Shown: positions 1 through 8,762, counted from the first letter of the stretch. The stretch is 11,379 nt of DNA from an uncultured Faecalibacterium sp. (GCA_934548045.1 CAKTEM010000033.1:1-11379), one strand, 5' to 3'. The notes: generated by a model from the sequence alone, not told the origin. Numbers and translations are program-made.

Positions 1-27
1 CTTTTTATACTCGTAGCTGTATCGCAT
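1..27 (-). CDS. Transposase N-terminus (partial, runs off the window)
   Basis: Nine codons are visible, ATG at 27-25 reading MRYSYEYKK to the window edge. From memory this resembles the opening of short IS3-family OrfA proteins of gut clostridia, whose first helix is rich in Tyr, Glu and Lys. No catalytic or DNA-binding motif is visible in so short a stretch. The only ribosome-binding-like sequence is the G-run immediately upstream, which is also the 3' arm of the hairpin at 33-66. A transcript entering from atpC would therefore hide it. The call rests on the peptide resemblance and the IS-like end together. Confidence 0.45.
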
Positions 28-66
28 AAAAATACCCCCTATACTGGGTGTCCAGTATTGGGGGTA
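28..66 (-). terminator. Hairpin with T-tract downstream of atpC, overlapping the IS end
   Basis: The minus-strand arms TACCCCC-A-ATACTGG and CCAGTAT-A-GGGGGTA form a 14-bp stem with one A/A mismatch and a four-base loop, followed by ATTTTTA. It is positioned to end the atp operon transcript, but it lies inside the putative IS end. It may primarily protect the transposase gene from read-through transcription. No better terminator exists between it and the atpC stop codon. Confidence 0.65.
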
Positions 67-132
67 CATATCATTTCGGAGGCTGTTCTTCTCCGGGATG
101 TGGGTGTTTTGCTGTATTGACTGTATTATTTT

Positions 133-539
133 TTACCGCTTATACTTGGCTGCGGTCTGCAGACGCTGCATCGCGCGGTCAAGAGCGATCTTGCTCTGAT
201 AGTATTCGTGCATACTCTGCTTGTGCTGGAGACGTTCCTCGGCGCGGATACGGGCAGCCTCGGCACGGTTGCGGTCGATGTCCTCCGGACGCTCCGCACT
301 GTCCACAAGGAGCAGCGTGAAGGTCGGTGTCACCTCGGCAATGCCGTCGCCGATCAGAATATCCCGGGTCTCACCGTTGACGGTGAAATGCAGCATACCC
401 ATGTGCAGAGCCACCAGCACCGGGCTGTGGCCTGCCTGCACGCCGTACACGCCGTCACCGGTCGGGAGAACGAGGCTCTCGCAGTCGCCCTGATAGAACT
501 CACCGCTTGACGCGGTAATGTTCAGCATGAACTTGTCCA

Positions 540-540
<1 letters not shown>
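133..540 (-). CDS. atpC: F1 ATP synthase epsilon subunit
   Basis: This 135-residue protein is the epsilon subunit of the F1 central stalk. With gamma it couples rotation to catalysis and can inhibit ATP hydrolysis. The N-terminal beta-sandwich (about residues 1-86) shows the family pattern around PTGDGVYGVQAGHSPVL and the GDGIAEV strand. The C-terminal part (about 88-132) is a charged helical hairpin rich in Arg, Ala and Glu. Length is normal for the family (130-140). The ATG shares one base with the atpD stop codon (TGATG), so translation is probably coupled to atpD. It is the last gene of the operon. Confidence 0.96.
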
Positions 541-1952
<1,412 letters not shown>

Positions 1953-1980
1953 ACAATTGCCTCTTCTATGTTAATGGTTG

Positions 1981-2851
1981 TTATTCCTGATTCTGCACCG
2001 CAGCGGCACCGCCGATGATCTCGGTGATCTCCTGCGTGATGGAACCCTGACGGGTGCGGTTGTACTCCAGCTGCAAGTCGCGGATCATGTCGTTCGCGCT
2101 CTTGGTCGCGGAGTCCATCGCAGTCATACGCGCACTCTGCTCGGCACAGTAGCTCTCGGTCATTGCACCGAAGATCATACCGTGCATATAGATAGGAGCC
2201 GTCTGCTCGAACACCGTCCATGCGTCCGGCACCATCTCGACCTCGCCTCTCGGATCGCCCAGACCCTTCGGGGCAGGCTGTAAATGCGCACGGTCAAGCG
2301 GCAGCAGCCGCACCATGACCGGCTCACTCGTCAGCGCGTTCTGGATCTTGGTATAGATAAGATAAATCTCATCCAGATTGCCAGCTTTGAAGTCGTCAAT
2401 AGCGTCCACCGTGATATCACGGGCGCGCTGCAGCGTCGGAGCGGTCGCGCCGTACTGGAACTCCTCCACCAGACGGGGGTCTTTGTGGAGCAGCGCACGG
2501 TAGCCGGTCTGACCGATGACATAGAACTTTGCGTTCGGGTCATCGCCGCACTGGGCTTTCAGGAACTTGAGCAGATTCTGGTTATATGCGCCAGCCATAC
2601 CTTTGTCGGCAGTCAGCACGATGTAGGCCCGTTTGGGATTCTCAACGTTCCGCTCATGGAAGTAAGGATGCACCGGCTCATCGGGCAGATGCGGCACGAC
2701 ACGGGAGATGGTGTCGCGCATACGGGTAAAATACGGCTGGACGTTCTGGTAATTCTGGCGAGCCTTGCGGAGCTTGGACGAGGAGATCAGATACATGGCG
2801 TTCGTGATCTTCTGGGTGTCCTGAATACTCTCGATGCGCTCTTTCAGCAGC

Positions 2852-2865
<14 letters not shown>
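1981..2865 (-). CDS. atpG: F1 ATP synthase gamma subunit
   Basis: This 294-residue protein is the rotor shaft of F1. The N-terminal helix reads LKERIESIQDTQKITNAMYL and the C-terminal helix carries the family pattern around SANDMIRDLQLEYNRTRQG-ITQEITEI. These two form the coiled coil inside the alpha-beta hexamer. The central Rossmann-like domain includes LTADKGMAGAYN. Length is near the usual 285-295. I chose ATG at 2865 because it has a perfect AGGAGG eight bases upstream; a frame six codons longer exists but lacks one. The start lies inside the end of atpA (14-nt overlap), so the two are translationally coupled. Confidence 0.96.
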
Positions 2866-4595
<1,730 letters not shown>

Positions 4596-4606
<11 letters not shown>

Positions 4607-5087
4607 CGCCAACACCCGCTTTCTGCAACAGGTCATCCAGCAAACGAGCGTCATCCTGCTGGGTCAGATTCCGAGCCAGCAGCTTTTCGCACATTGCCCG
4701 TGCCAGTGCGGTGGTCTGGGCGTCGGCTTCACGCAGCTTGTGCTGGCGTTCGGCCTCGGCCGCAGCCTTGCCCTCGGCAACGATGGCATCAGCCTGACGC
4801 TGTGCGTCCGCAAGGAGCTGTTCCTTTTCTTTTTCAGCCTGCTTCTCGTAGGCCTCGCGACGCTGAGCAGCCTCAGTGTCGACATTGCGCAGCTTGTCCT
4901 GTGCTGCGTTCAGAGCCGTCTTCGCCTCGTTCTTGGAGGTCTCGGCGGCTGCCATGGCGTCGTCCACCTGCTTCTGACGCTGTGCGATGATGTCCATGAC
5001 GGGTTTGTACAGGAACTTACGCAGCAGCAGGAACAGAATCAGAACGTTCAGGACTGTCCACAGCAGATTGATGTTCAGTGTCAGCAT
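4596..5087 (-). CDS. atpF: FO ATP synthase b subunit (peripheral stalk)
   Basis: This 163-residue protein has one N-terminal membrane helix (about residues 6-24, WTVLNVLILFLLLRKFLYKP). A long charged helix follows (about 30-140), rich in Ala, Glu, Lys and Gln, which forms the dimeric peripheral stalk holding F1 to FO. The end (ALARAMCEKLLARNLTQQDD) matches the usual b C-terminus, which contacts delta. It contains no delta-like domain, so this is not the b-delta fusion known from mycobacteria. GGAGG lies nine bases before the ATG. The stop codon overlaps the start of the delta-alpha fusion gene. Confidence 0.95.
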
Positions 5088-5104
5088 TCGTCATGCCTCC
5101 GTTA

Positions 5105-5329
5105 TCAACCCAGGAACAGGATGATCAGCAGAGCAACGACGAAGCCGAAAATTGCAGTACCTTCAGCCAGAGCTGCGCCCAGCAGCAGGTTGGTCTGGAT
5201 CTTACCGGATGCCTCAGGCTGGCGGCTGATGGCCTCCGTTGCCTTGCCCGTTGCGATACCGATGCCGATGCCGCCGCCAATACCAGTCAGTGCTGCAATG
5301 CCAGCACCCAGAGCTACCAATCCGTTCAT
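5105..5329 (-). CDS. atpE: FO ATP synthase c subunit (rotor ring)
   Basis: This 74-residue protein has two membrane helices joined by the polar loop RQPE (residues 36-39). Helix 1 carries a GxGxGxGxG packing motif (about 16-24). Helix 2 carries the ion-binding carboxylate E56 in LAEGTAIFGF. Sodium-binding c subunits have Gln in helix 1 and Glu-Ser-Thr plus Tyr in helix 2. Here these positions read I23, E56-G57-T58 and F61, so proton coupling is more likely. The ribosome site AAAGGAG precedes the ATG, 30 nt after the atpB stop codon. A strong own SD fits the high copy number the ring needs. Confidence 0.96.
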   Translation of the reverse strand: MNGLVALGAGIAALTGIGGGIGIGIATGKATEAISRQPEASGKIQTNLLLGAALAEGTAIFGFVVALLIILFLG

Positions 5330-5359
5330 AGTTATATCTCCTTTGTTATTTTACTTAAG

Positions 5360-6043
5360 TTATTCCTCGTCGCCGATGCTCTCTTTCATGAACAGGGACG
5401 TCAGGAACACGAACACATAGGTCTGGATCAGACCATCGAACAAATCAAAATACAGGCTGAAAACTGCCGGAACAAAGACCGGAACGACCAGCTTGATCAG
5501 TTCCATGATGACGAACGCGCCCAGCACGTTGCCGAACAGTCGCATACACAAACTGGTGGGCCGGATGGCGATCTCCAGAATATTCATGGGCGTCATGATG
5601 GGCGTGGGAGCAGTCAGACTCTTGAGGAAGCCGACGCCGCCGCGCGCACGGATGCCAGAATACTCAATGAGGACGATGCTCATCAGAGCCAGAGCCGCCG
5701 TCACGTTCAGGTCTTTGGTGGGAGGTTTGATGCCAAACACACCGATGAGGTTGGAACAACCGATGTACAGCGCGACCGACATCAGGTACGGAACATACCG
5801 CTTGCCGCTCTCGCCCAGCAGACCCACGAAGAAGTCATTGATGGTCGTCACGACCATCTCCAGCACCGCCTGACGCTTGCTGATGTGGTCGACCTTGAGA
5901 TTCCGGGTCAGCAGGATAGAACCGATGACGAGGAAGAGCATGATGCCCCAGCTGACGACGACGGACTCCGGGATCTGCAATCCGCCAATGGAGACCATCT
6001 CAACGTTCAGCTCTTCTTTCAAAGCCGCAGTCAATGCGTTCAT
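5360..6043 (-). CDS. atpB: FO ATP synthase a subunit
   Basis: This 227-residue polytopic membrane protein forms the ion half-channels next to the c-ring. The essential arginine is R168 in SLCMRLFGN (equivalent of E. coli R210), and the C-terminal helix carries LIQTYVFVFLTSLF with the conserved Gln. The PPTKDLNVT loop is typical. About five to six hydrophobic segments are visible. Length is normal for Firmicutes. ATG at 6043 is preceded by AGAGGGGGCGG. It is the first gene of the operon; no atpI or atpZ homologue lies upstream, only short leader ORFs. Confidence 0.96.
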   Translation of the reverse strand: MNALTAALKEELNVEMVSIGGLQIPESVVVSWGIMLFLVIGSILLTRNLKVDHISKRQAVLEMVVTTINDFFVGLLGESGKRYVPYLMSVALYIGCSNLIGVFGIKPPTKDLNVTAALALMSIVLIEYSGIRARGGVGFLKSLTAPTPIMTPMNILEIAIRPTSLCMRLFGNVLGAFVIMELIKLVVPVFVPAVFSLYFDLFDGLIQTYVFVFLTSLFMKESIGDEE

Positions 6044-6137
6044 CGTTCCGCCCCCTCTCTCGTGTTTGGAAATACAGGTGAATATACCGTTTCACTCGCT
6101 CTCCTTTCGTTTTTTTCATTCTTACCAAAAAGACATC

Positions 6138-6176
6138 TCAGCGTTGAAAAAAGCAAGGAAGGCGGTTGATTTTCAT
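6138..6176 (-). CDS. Possible 12-residue leader ORF before atpB
   Basis: ATG at 6176 is preceded, at ideal spacing, by AGAGGAGGG, one of the strongest Shine-Dalgarno sequences in the window. It reads MKINRLPCFFQR and stops, about 95 nt before atpB. It lies downstream of both candidate atp promoters, so it would be in the mRNA leader. It has no recognisable homology. It could be a leader peptide, a relic of a lost atpI-type gene, or a chance SD. Confidence 0.3.
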   Translation of the reverse strand: MKINRLPCFFQR

Positions 6177-6224
6177 CTTGCGCCCTCCTCTTTGTCCAGT
6201 CGGATGTTGTCTTTTTCGGGTGCT

Positions 6225-6233
6225 ATCATAGCA
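6225..6233 (-). promoter_or_regulatory. Candidate atp promoter, extended -10
   Basis: The minus strand reads TGC-TATGAT, an extended -10 element, with no convincing -35. It is centred in a perfect 15-bp palindrome (6220-6234, GTGCTAT-C-ATAGCAC), so a bound regulator would occlude it. It would give a leader of roughly 175 nt before atpB. Confidence 0.4.
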
Positions 6234-6279
6234 CTAATCTTTCGACTTGGATAGACCATTTTTCAACATTCTACTTTTT

Positions 6280-6307
6280 GTTATATTCAATTCCGCTGAT
6301 ATATCAA
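6280..6307 (-). promoter_or_regulatory. Candidate atp promoter, -35/-10
   Basis: On the minus strand, TTGATA (6307-6302), a 16-nt spacer and TATAAC (6285-6280) make a reasonable sigma-A promoter pointing at atpB. TTGTGCA-type repeats lie just upstream of the -35 (6313-6361), where an activator or repressor could bind. The leader would be about 230 nt. Confidence 0.5.
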
Positions 6308-6312
6308 AAATG

Positions 6313-6361
6313 TTGTGCATTTTGTGCAAAATCAGCCGTTTAAGCTGTACGCTTTGCACAA
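6313..6361 (+). repeat. TTGTGCA repeats, two direct and one inverted
   Basis: TTGTGCA occurs at 6313-6319 and 6322-6328 (nine-base period) and inverted at 6355-6361. The second and third extend to a perfect nine-base inverted repeat TTGTGCAAA / TTTGCACAA (6322-6330, 6353-6361). Position upstream of the candidate atp -35 suggests protein binding sites; the regulator is unknown. Confidence 0.5.
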
Positions 6362-6437
6362 TTTCTTTGCCGATTTTTAGCTGTCAGTTCCGTTTTTAGG
6401 CCGTTTCGTGAAATAAAACCAGCTTATTTTCCCTGAA

Positions 6438-6489
6438 GTATACACCATCTGTATACCGGCCATATAAAATTTATATAGGCAAATCGCCT
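6438..6489. repeat. Three consecutive perfect palindromes
   Basis: GTATACA-ccatc-TGTATAC (6438-6456), ATATAAA-A-TTTATAT (6462-6476) and AGGC-aaatc-GCCT (6477-6489) stand side by side in the gap between the DUF2798 gene and atpB. None has a T-tract good enough for a terminator. They may be operators or cruciform-prone spacer. A further inverted repeat, ATAGCA-gttt-TGCTAT, lies at 6551-6566, just after the DUF2798 stop codon. Confidence 0.5.
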
Positions 6490-6575
6490 GTCATACGGCT
6501 TAATTTTCGTTCAGCATATCCGGCTTCGATAGCTTTCATACCTATTTTATATAGCAGTTTTGCTATCTGTCCGGC

Positions 6576-7037
6576 TCATTCGGCCTTTTCGCCGCGGCGG
6601 AACAGCAGGCGGAAAATGAACCGGGACAGAGGGCCACAGTAGAACATCTGCCAACACAGAGCCATCGGGAAGTTGCAGCCGAAGGTATGCACCCATGTGC
6701 CGAAGCTTGGTTCTTTGAACAGCACCGTTGCAATGAGACTCATGACCGGGCACATGATGCAGACGATCATCAGCGAGATGGCATAAGTGATGAACTGCGG
6801 ACGGTCGGTCGGACGCATGAAGGTAAACGCCAGCTTGGTCGCCAGCTTTTCGACCACGAAGAACTCGAGGATGAACGCTGCCGGCACCATAATGGGCATT
6901 TCGTGCAGAGCCATCACAAAGGTCGCGTTGGTAACGCCGCCGGTGTTCAGAGCGACATTGTAGACGATCATGCCATAGACCATGATGGTCGCCATGACAA
7001 CGGTAAAGACGATTTTTTCCAGTAATGTTTTGGGCAT
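6576..7037 (-). CDS. DUF2798-type four-helix membrane protein
   Basis: This 153-residue protein has four predicted membrane helices (about 9-29, 47-65, 82-106, 117-137). It reads as two similar halves, each with a long hydrophobic helix in the style of DUF2798 (compare KIVFTVVMATIMVYGM near the N-terminus with the ITYAISLMIVCIMCPV stretch). The function of this family is not established; a transport or small-molecule export role is often guessed. ATG at 7037 is preceded by AAAGGAG. The gene has its own promoter and a leader with a terminator hairpin, so its expression is probably conditional. It is upstream of, and co-directional with, the atp operon but separated by 530 nt of control sequence. 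Confidence 0.75.
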   Translation of the reverse strand: MPKTLLEKIVFTVVMATIMVYGMIVYNVALNTGGVTNATFVMALHEMPIMVPAAFILEFFVVEKLATKLAFTFMRPTDRPQFITYAISLMIVCIMCPVMSLIATVLFKEPSFGTWVHTFGCNFPMALCWQMFYCGPLSRFIFRLLFRRGEKAE

Positions 7038-7075
7038 TTGAAGTGTACTCCTTTATTTTGTGTGATTCAGAACTT

Positions 7076-7141
7076 TCATCGCACAAAAAAGAAGACCAGC
7101 GCGAACTTTCGTCTCGCCGATCTTCTTGCTGCGACTACCAT
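7076..7141 (-). CDS. Possible Arg-rich 21-residue leader peptide
   Basis: ATG at 7141 opens a 21-codon frame beginning MVVAARRSARRK and ending in a Phe-rich stretch and VR. Both arms of the terminator at 7085-7127 lie inside it, so a translating ribosome would disrupt the hairpin. GGAG stands six bases before the ATG, but the predicted transcription start (about 7147) would leave most of that site out of the mRNA, which weakens the case. It may be an attenuation peptide or a chance frame. Confidence 0.35.
   Translation of the reverse strand: MVVAARRSARRKFALVFFFVR
7085..7127 (-). terminator. Intrinsic terminator inside the DUF2798 gene leader
   Basis: On the minus strand AAGAAGATCGGCG and CGCTGGTCTTCTT pair over 13 bp (two G-U pairs), followed directly by TTTTTT. 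It lies between the predicted promoter (7154-7182) and the DUF2798 start codon. It should therefore act as an attenuator rather than an end-of-gene terminator; no minus-strand gene ends here. Confidence 0.75.
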
Positions 7142-7153
7142 TGATTGCTCCGG

Positions 7154-7182
7154 ATTATATCACATGGTTTCGCCGCTCGTAA
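7154..7182 (-). promoter_or_regulatory. Promoter of the DUF2798 gene
   Basis: On the minus strand, TTACGA (7182-7177), a 17-nt spacer and TATAAT (7159-7154). It predicts a start near 7147 and a leader of about 110 nt containing the attenuator. Confidence 0.65.
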
Positions 7183-7291
7183 GTACCGACGGGCATTTTC
7201 TCACATTTTTCCAGAAATCATTCACGCACGACCCGAAATTTCTGGGCAGTTCCGCCCTGCTTTCTGAGCAGCTTTCCGGATGTTTTCTCGG

Positions 7292-7315
7292 ATATCTCAG
7301 GGCGGTTTGAGATAT
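7292..7315. repeat. Perfect 8-bp inverted repeat in a gene-poor gap
   Basis: ATATCTCA (7292-7299) and TGAGATAT (7308-7315), with a further GATATCT at 7334-7340. The gap 7183-7377 holds no supported gene; frames on both strands there lack ribosome sites and resemble nothing known to me. Confidence 0.4.
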
Positions 7316-7350
7316 TTTCACAGTTTTTTTAGTGATATCTTGAAAAAGAC

Positions 7351-7406
7351 TGTCTATTTCTTTGTGCAGTCTGCGAATAGACAAAACCGCTTTTGCCGGG
7401 TATAAT
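7351..7406 (+). promoter_or_regulatory. Promoter of the large RNA unit with flanking inverted repeat
   Basis: TAGACA (7378-7383), a 17-nt spacer and a perfect TATAAT (7401-7406), giving a start near 7412. The -35 is the right arm of an 8-bp perfect inverted repeat TGTCTATT (7351-7358) / AATAGACA (7376-7383), which looks like an operator. Confidence 0.75.
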
Positions 7407-7411
7407 AAAGT

Positions 7412-8051
7412 CAGAAACCAGACAAGTACAGCAGAAGATCAAAAGAGATCTAATCCTAGCTGACTTTAAGAAGGAAGGAGCGAAGACCGATGGTTGATAT
7501 GGAACCCGCACAGTGTGGACAGACTGTCGGGGATCGCTGAGAAGCAAAACAGAGGCTCACCACAAACGGGATGTTTCCCTCGTATAAAAACACAAAACCA
7601 TTTGAGCCGTTCTTGAGCATCAAATAATGCGAAAACAGATAGTCTGTCAAATATAAATCCTCTGGCAATTCAAATAGATCCGCCGAAGGTGATTCCTATG
7701 ATGAAAGCTTTTGCACGGAGAAAGATATTTGAATAACCAAAAAGGAGATACTCCAATGTACTAAGCAATGACTCTCCTGGCAAATCTAACTCGAAAGAAT
7801 GTGGTAATATGAAATTCATCCTCATGATTCGTGTGCCGCAGTCCAACAGTTAAGAGAAGGGTCAGTCCAATGTACAACGCATAGAGTTTTTAAGAATATC
7901 CCAGTTCTTCATCGTTTCAAGGAGCGATTTCTATGAAACGTCTGGTACAGACCGAAAAATGATGGACCGAGGAGAAGAGGCTTATGACTCCGAAGAAGTA
8001 AGTATCCAGCCGGATTGAGGGCTTGCAACCGCCTCATCCGGCTGGTTTTTT
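7412..8051 (+). ncRNA. Candidate large structured RNA (~640 nt), unclassified
   Basis: A consensus promoter and a strong intrinsic terminator enclose about 640 nt with no ORF longer than about 20 codons on the plus strand. Local perfect hairpins are frequent: ACAGA/TCTGT near 7635, GGCTCA/TGAGCC around 7553-7605, AAGAA/TTCTT near 7892-7909, CGTTTC/GAAACG around 7913-7940, GTCTG-gta-CAGAC near 7940-7952, GGAG-ata-CTCC near 7744-7754. Two motifs recur: TCCAATGTAC (7752, 7866) and AAGGAGCGA (7475, 7919). Size and isolation recall the large ornate RNA classes of Firmicutes such as ROOL or GOLLD, but I cannot match a consensus from memory. The alternative is a transcript of tiny ORFs, since several SD-ATG pairs occur in it. 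It is not RNase P RNA, tmRNA, 6S or rRNA as far as I can recognise. Confidence 0.6.
8006..8051 (+). terminator. Terminator of the large RNA unit
   Basis: CCAGCCGGAT-T-GAGG (8006-8020) pairs with CCTC-ATCCGGCTGG (8032-8045), 14 bp with one bulged T, followed by six T. Confidence 0.93.
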
Positions 8052-8088
8052 GTTTGTTGTTCTTCCCTCTCCTGCTTATCTTTCGTCC

Positions 8089-8116
8089 TTGTTTTTTCAC
8101 CGCCCTATGTTATAAT
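8089..8116 (+). promoter_or_regulatory. Promoter of the small membrane-protein gene
   Basis: TTGTTT (8089-8094), a 16-nt spacer and TATAAT (8111-8116). The predicted start (about 8123) leaves a very short leader, just long enough to include the AGGAGG. A 9-bp inverted repeat CTCCTGCTT (8069-8077) / AAGCAGGAG (8125-8133) brackets the promoter; its right arm is the Shine-Dalgarno itself. Confidence 0.7.
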
Positions 8117-8142
8117 TGAGAAAAAAGCAGGAGGTGCAGTCC

Positions 8143-8448
8143 ATGTTCAGCGCACTTATCGTTCCCATTATCATTGTTGTGTTATGGTTCATCGAAGGCA
8201 TCTGGGATCTGATGGGAAAAGACCCCCTCATCCATCTGCCGTGCAACAAATATGACCGTGACCCGGAATACCGCGCCATGTGGCAAAAGAAAAATGGTAT
8301 CTGGGAAATCGCTAACGGTATCGCAGGCAGTCTTTGTCTCCTTTTGTTCAATTTCCCGACTATCCGCTCCGGAATCCTCATTGCAATGGTCGTCATCGAC
8401 GCCATTTACATCATCGCCTACGAATCATGGGAACACAGCAACGACTAA
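8143..8448 (+). CDS. Small membrane protein, unknown function
   Basis: I do not recognise this 101-residue protein. It has three hydrophobic segments: about 3-22 (starting at ALIVPIIIVVLWFIEGIW), 53-70 and 77-93. A polar loop (about 24-52) is rich in Asp, Arg, Tyr and Trp, and the C-terminus is short and acidic. I chose ATG at 8143, with AGGAGGTG at ideal spacing; a TTG nine codons upstream in the same frame overlaps the -10 box and is unlikely. The antitoxin promoter begins four bases after the stop codon and no terminator intervenes. Its transcript probably runs through the antitoxin RNA to the terminator at 8542-8592. Confidence 0.75.
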   Translation: MFSALIVPIIIVVLWFIEGIWDLMGKDPLIHLPCNKYDRDPEYRAMWQKKNGIWEIANGIAGSLCLLLFNFPTIRSGILIAMVVIDAIYIIAYESWEHSND

Positions 8449-8451
8449 GGC

Positions 8452-8480
8452 TTGACAAATCCACAAAAAACAACTATACT
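8452..8480 (+). promoter_or_regulatory. Antitoxin RNA promoter
   Basis: A perfect TTGACA (8452-8457), a 17-nt spacer and TATACT (8475-8480). It is the strongest promoter in the window, as expected for an antitoxin RNA made in excess. Confidence 0.85.
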
Positions 8481-8486
8481 ACAAGC

Positions 8487-8592
8487 AGAAAAGGTGCTGA
8501 CCTGCAAACGGCTAGTTCACCTTACCGGCAATCACTTGCAAAAAGCAAATAACCGGACGTTGGGGAACGTGTGGCGGTTACTTGCTTTTTTT
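8487..8592 (+). ncRNA. Antitoxin RNA of a type I toxin-antitoxin locus
   Basis: A transcript of about 105 nt is bounded by the strong promoter and the terminator at 8542-8592. It runs convergent to the toxin mRNA and is complementary to that mRNA's 3' end and terminator region. It should act by RNA-RNA pairing and duplex cleavage or blocked translation, as in TxpA/RatA-like systems of Firmicutes (family knowledge). Its 5' half contains AAGGTGCTGACC, CGGCTAG and TTACCGGCA, three blocks also found in the same order in the toxin mRNA leader. AAGGTG (8491) can pair with CACCTT (8518) as a hairpin. It contains no SD-supported ORF. Confidence 0.78.
8542..8592. terminator. Bidirectional terminator shared by toxin and antitoxin
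   Basis: AAAGCAAATAACCG (8542-8555) pairs with CGGTTACTTGCTTT (8575-8588), 13 of 14 positions, capped by ACGTT-gggg-AACGT. There are seven T on the plus strand and five on the minus. The toxin stop codon (8580-8578) lies in one arm, so the RNA overlap of the two transcripts is centred on this hairpin. Confidence 0.88.
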
Positions 8593-8724
8593 GTTGTCAT
8601 TTTTATGACGTTCGTCGTGAGAAATCTTCCACGCAATGTCAAAGGCAGTTCCTGCCACTTGAACCAAAAGTGCGAGTAATGCCACGAAAAACGTGAGCAT
8701 CATGTAAGTTTCCGACAGAGTCAC
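8578..8724 (-). CDS. Holin-like type I toxin (small membrane peptide)
   Basis: This 48-residue peptide starts at GTG 8724, with GGGAGG eight bases upstream, and begins (M)TLSETYMMLTFF. One membrane helix (about residues 8-29, with FVALLALLVQVAG) is followed by a charged tail ending HKNDNKKSK. Short N-terminus with TLSE/TLYE, a single helix and a Lys-rich tail are the pattern of 'putative holin-like toxin' peptides of Firmicutes. Overproduction of such peptides damages the membrane (family knowledge). The gene is shorter than usual ORF cut-offs and uses GTG, so it is easily missed. The stop codon is embedded in the shared terminator. The SD is locked in a hairpin of the mRNA (8733-8762). Confidence 0.85.
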   Translation of the reverse strand: MTLSETYMMLTFFVALLALLVQVAGTAFDIAWKISHDERHKNDNKKSK

Positions 8725-8732
8725 TCGACATC

Positions 8733-8762
8733 CCTCCCTTCTCGTTATGCACGAGTGGGAGG
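8733..8762 (-). promoter_or_regulatory. Toxin mRNA hairpin sequestering the Shine-Dalgarno
   Basis: In the toxin mRNA CCTCCC-A-CTCGT pairs with ACGAG-AA-GGGAGG around a five-base loop, 11 bp in total, so the ribosome site is buried in the primary transcript. Upstream CACTC can also pair with the GAGTG that contains the start codon. Confidence 0.75.

Larger units (their letters stand above)
1..68 (-). mobile_element. End of an insertion sequence (partial)
   Basis: On the minus strand the segment starts TGTACCCCC (68 to 60), like an IS end beginning with TG. It forms a hairpin and then opens a reading frame starting MRYSYEYKK, which resembles the first residues of IS3-type OrfA/helix-turn-helix transposases common in clostridia. 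The other end and any target duplication lie outside the window, so the family and boundary are inferred. The insertion would sit about 65 bp downstream of the atpC stop codon. Confidence 0.45.

Noticed and set aside
84..112. Small hairpin CGGAG/CTCCG after atpC as the native terminator
   Set aside because: Five-base stem with no T-tract on either strand.
6547..7086. 179-codon minus-strand frame overlapping the DUF2798 gene
   Set aside because: It is out of frame with the membrane protein and rich in His, Arg and Cys as typical for shadow frames.
7038..7384. Frames of 74-90 codons on both strands beside the DUF2798 gene
   Set aside because: They overlap its promoter and terminator, have no ribosome sites and no family resemblance.
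8452..8679. 75-codon plus-strand frame over the antitoxin
   Set aside because: It begins at the -35 box and crosses the terminator; the DNA is explained by the antitoxin RNA and the antisense toxin.
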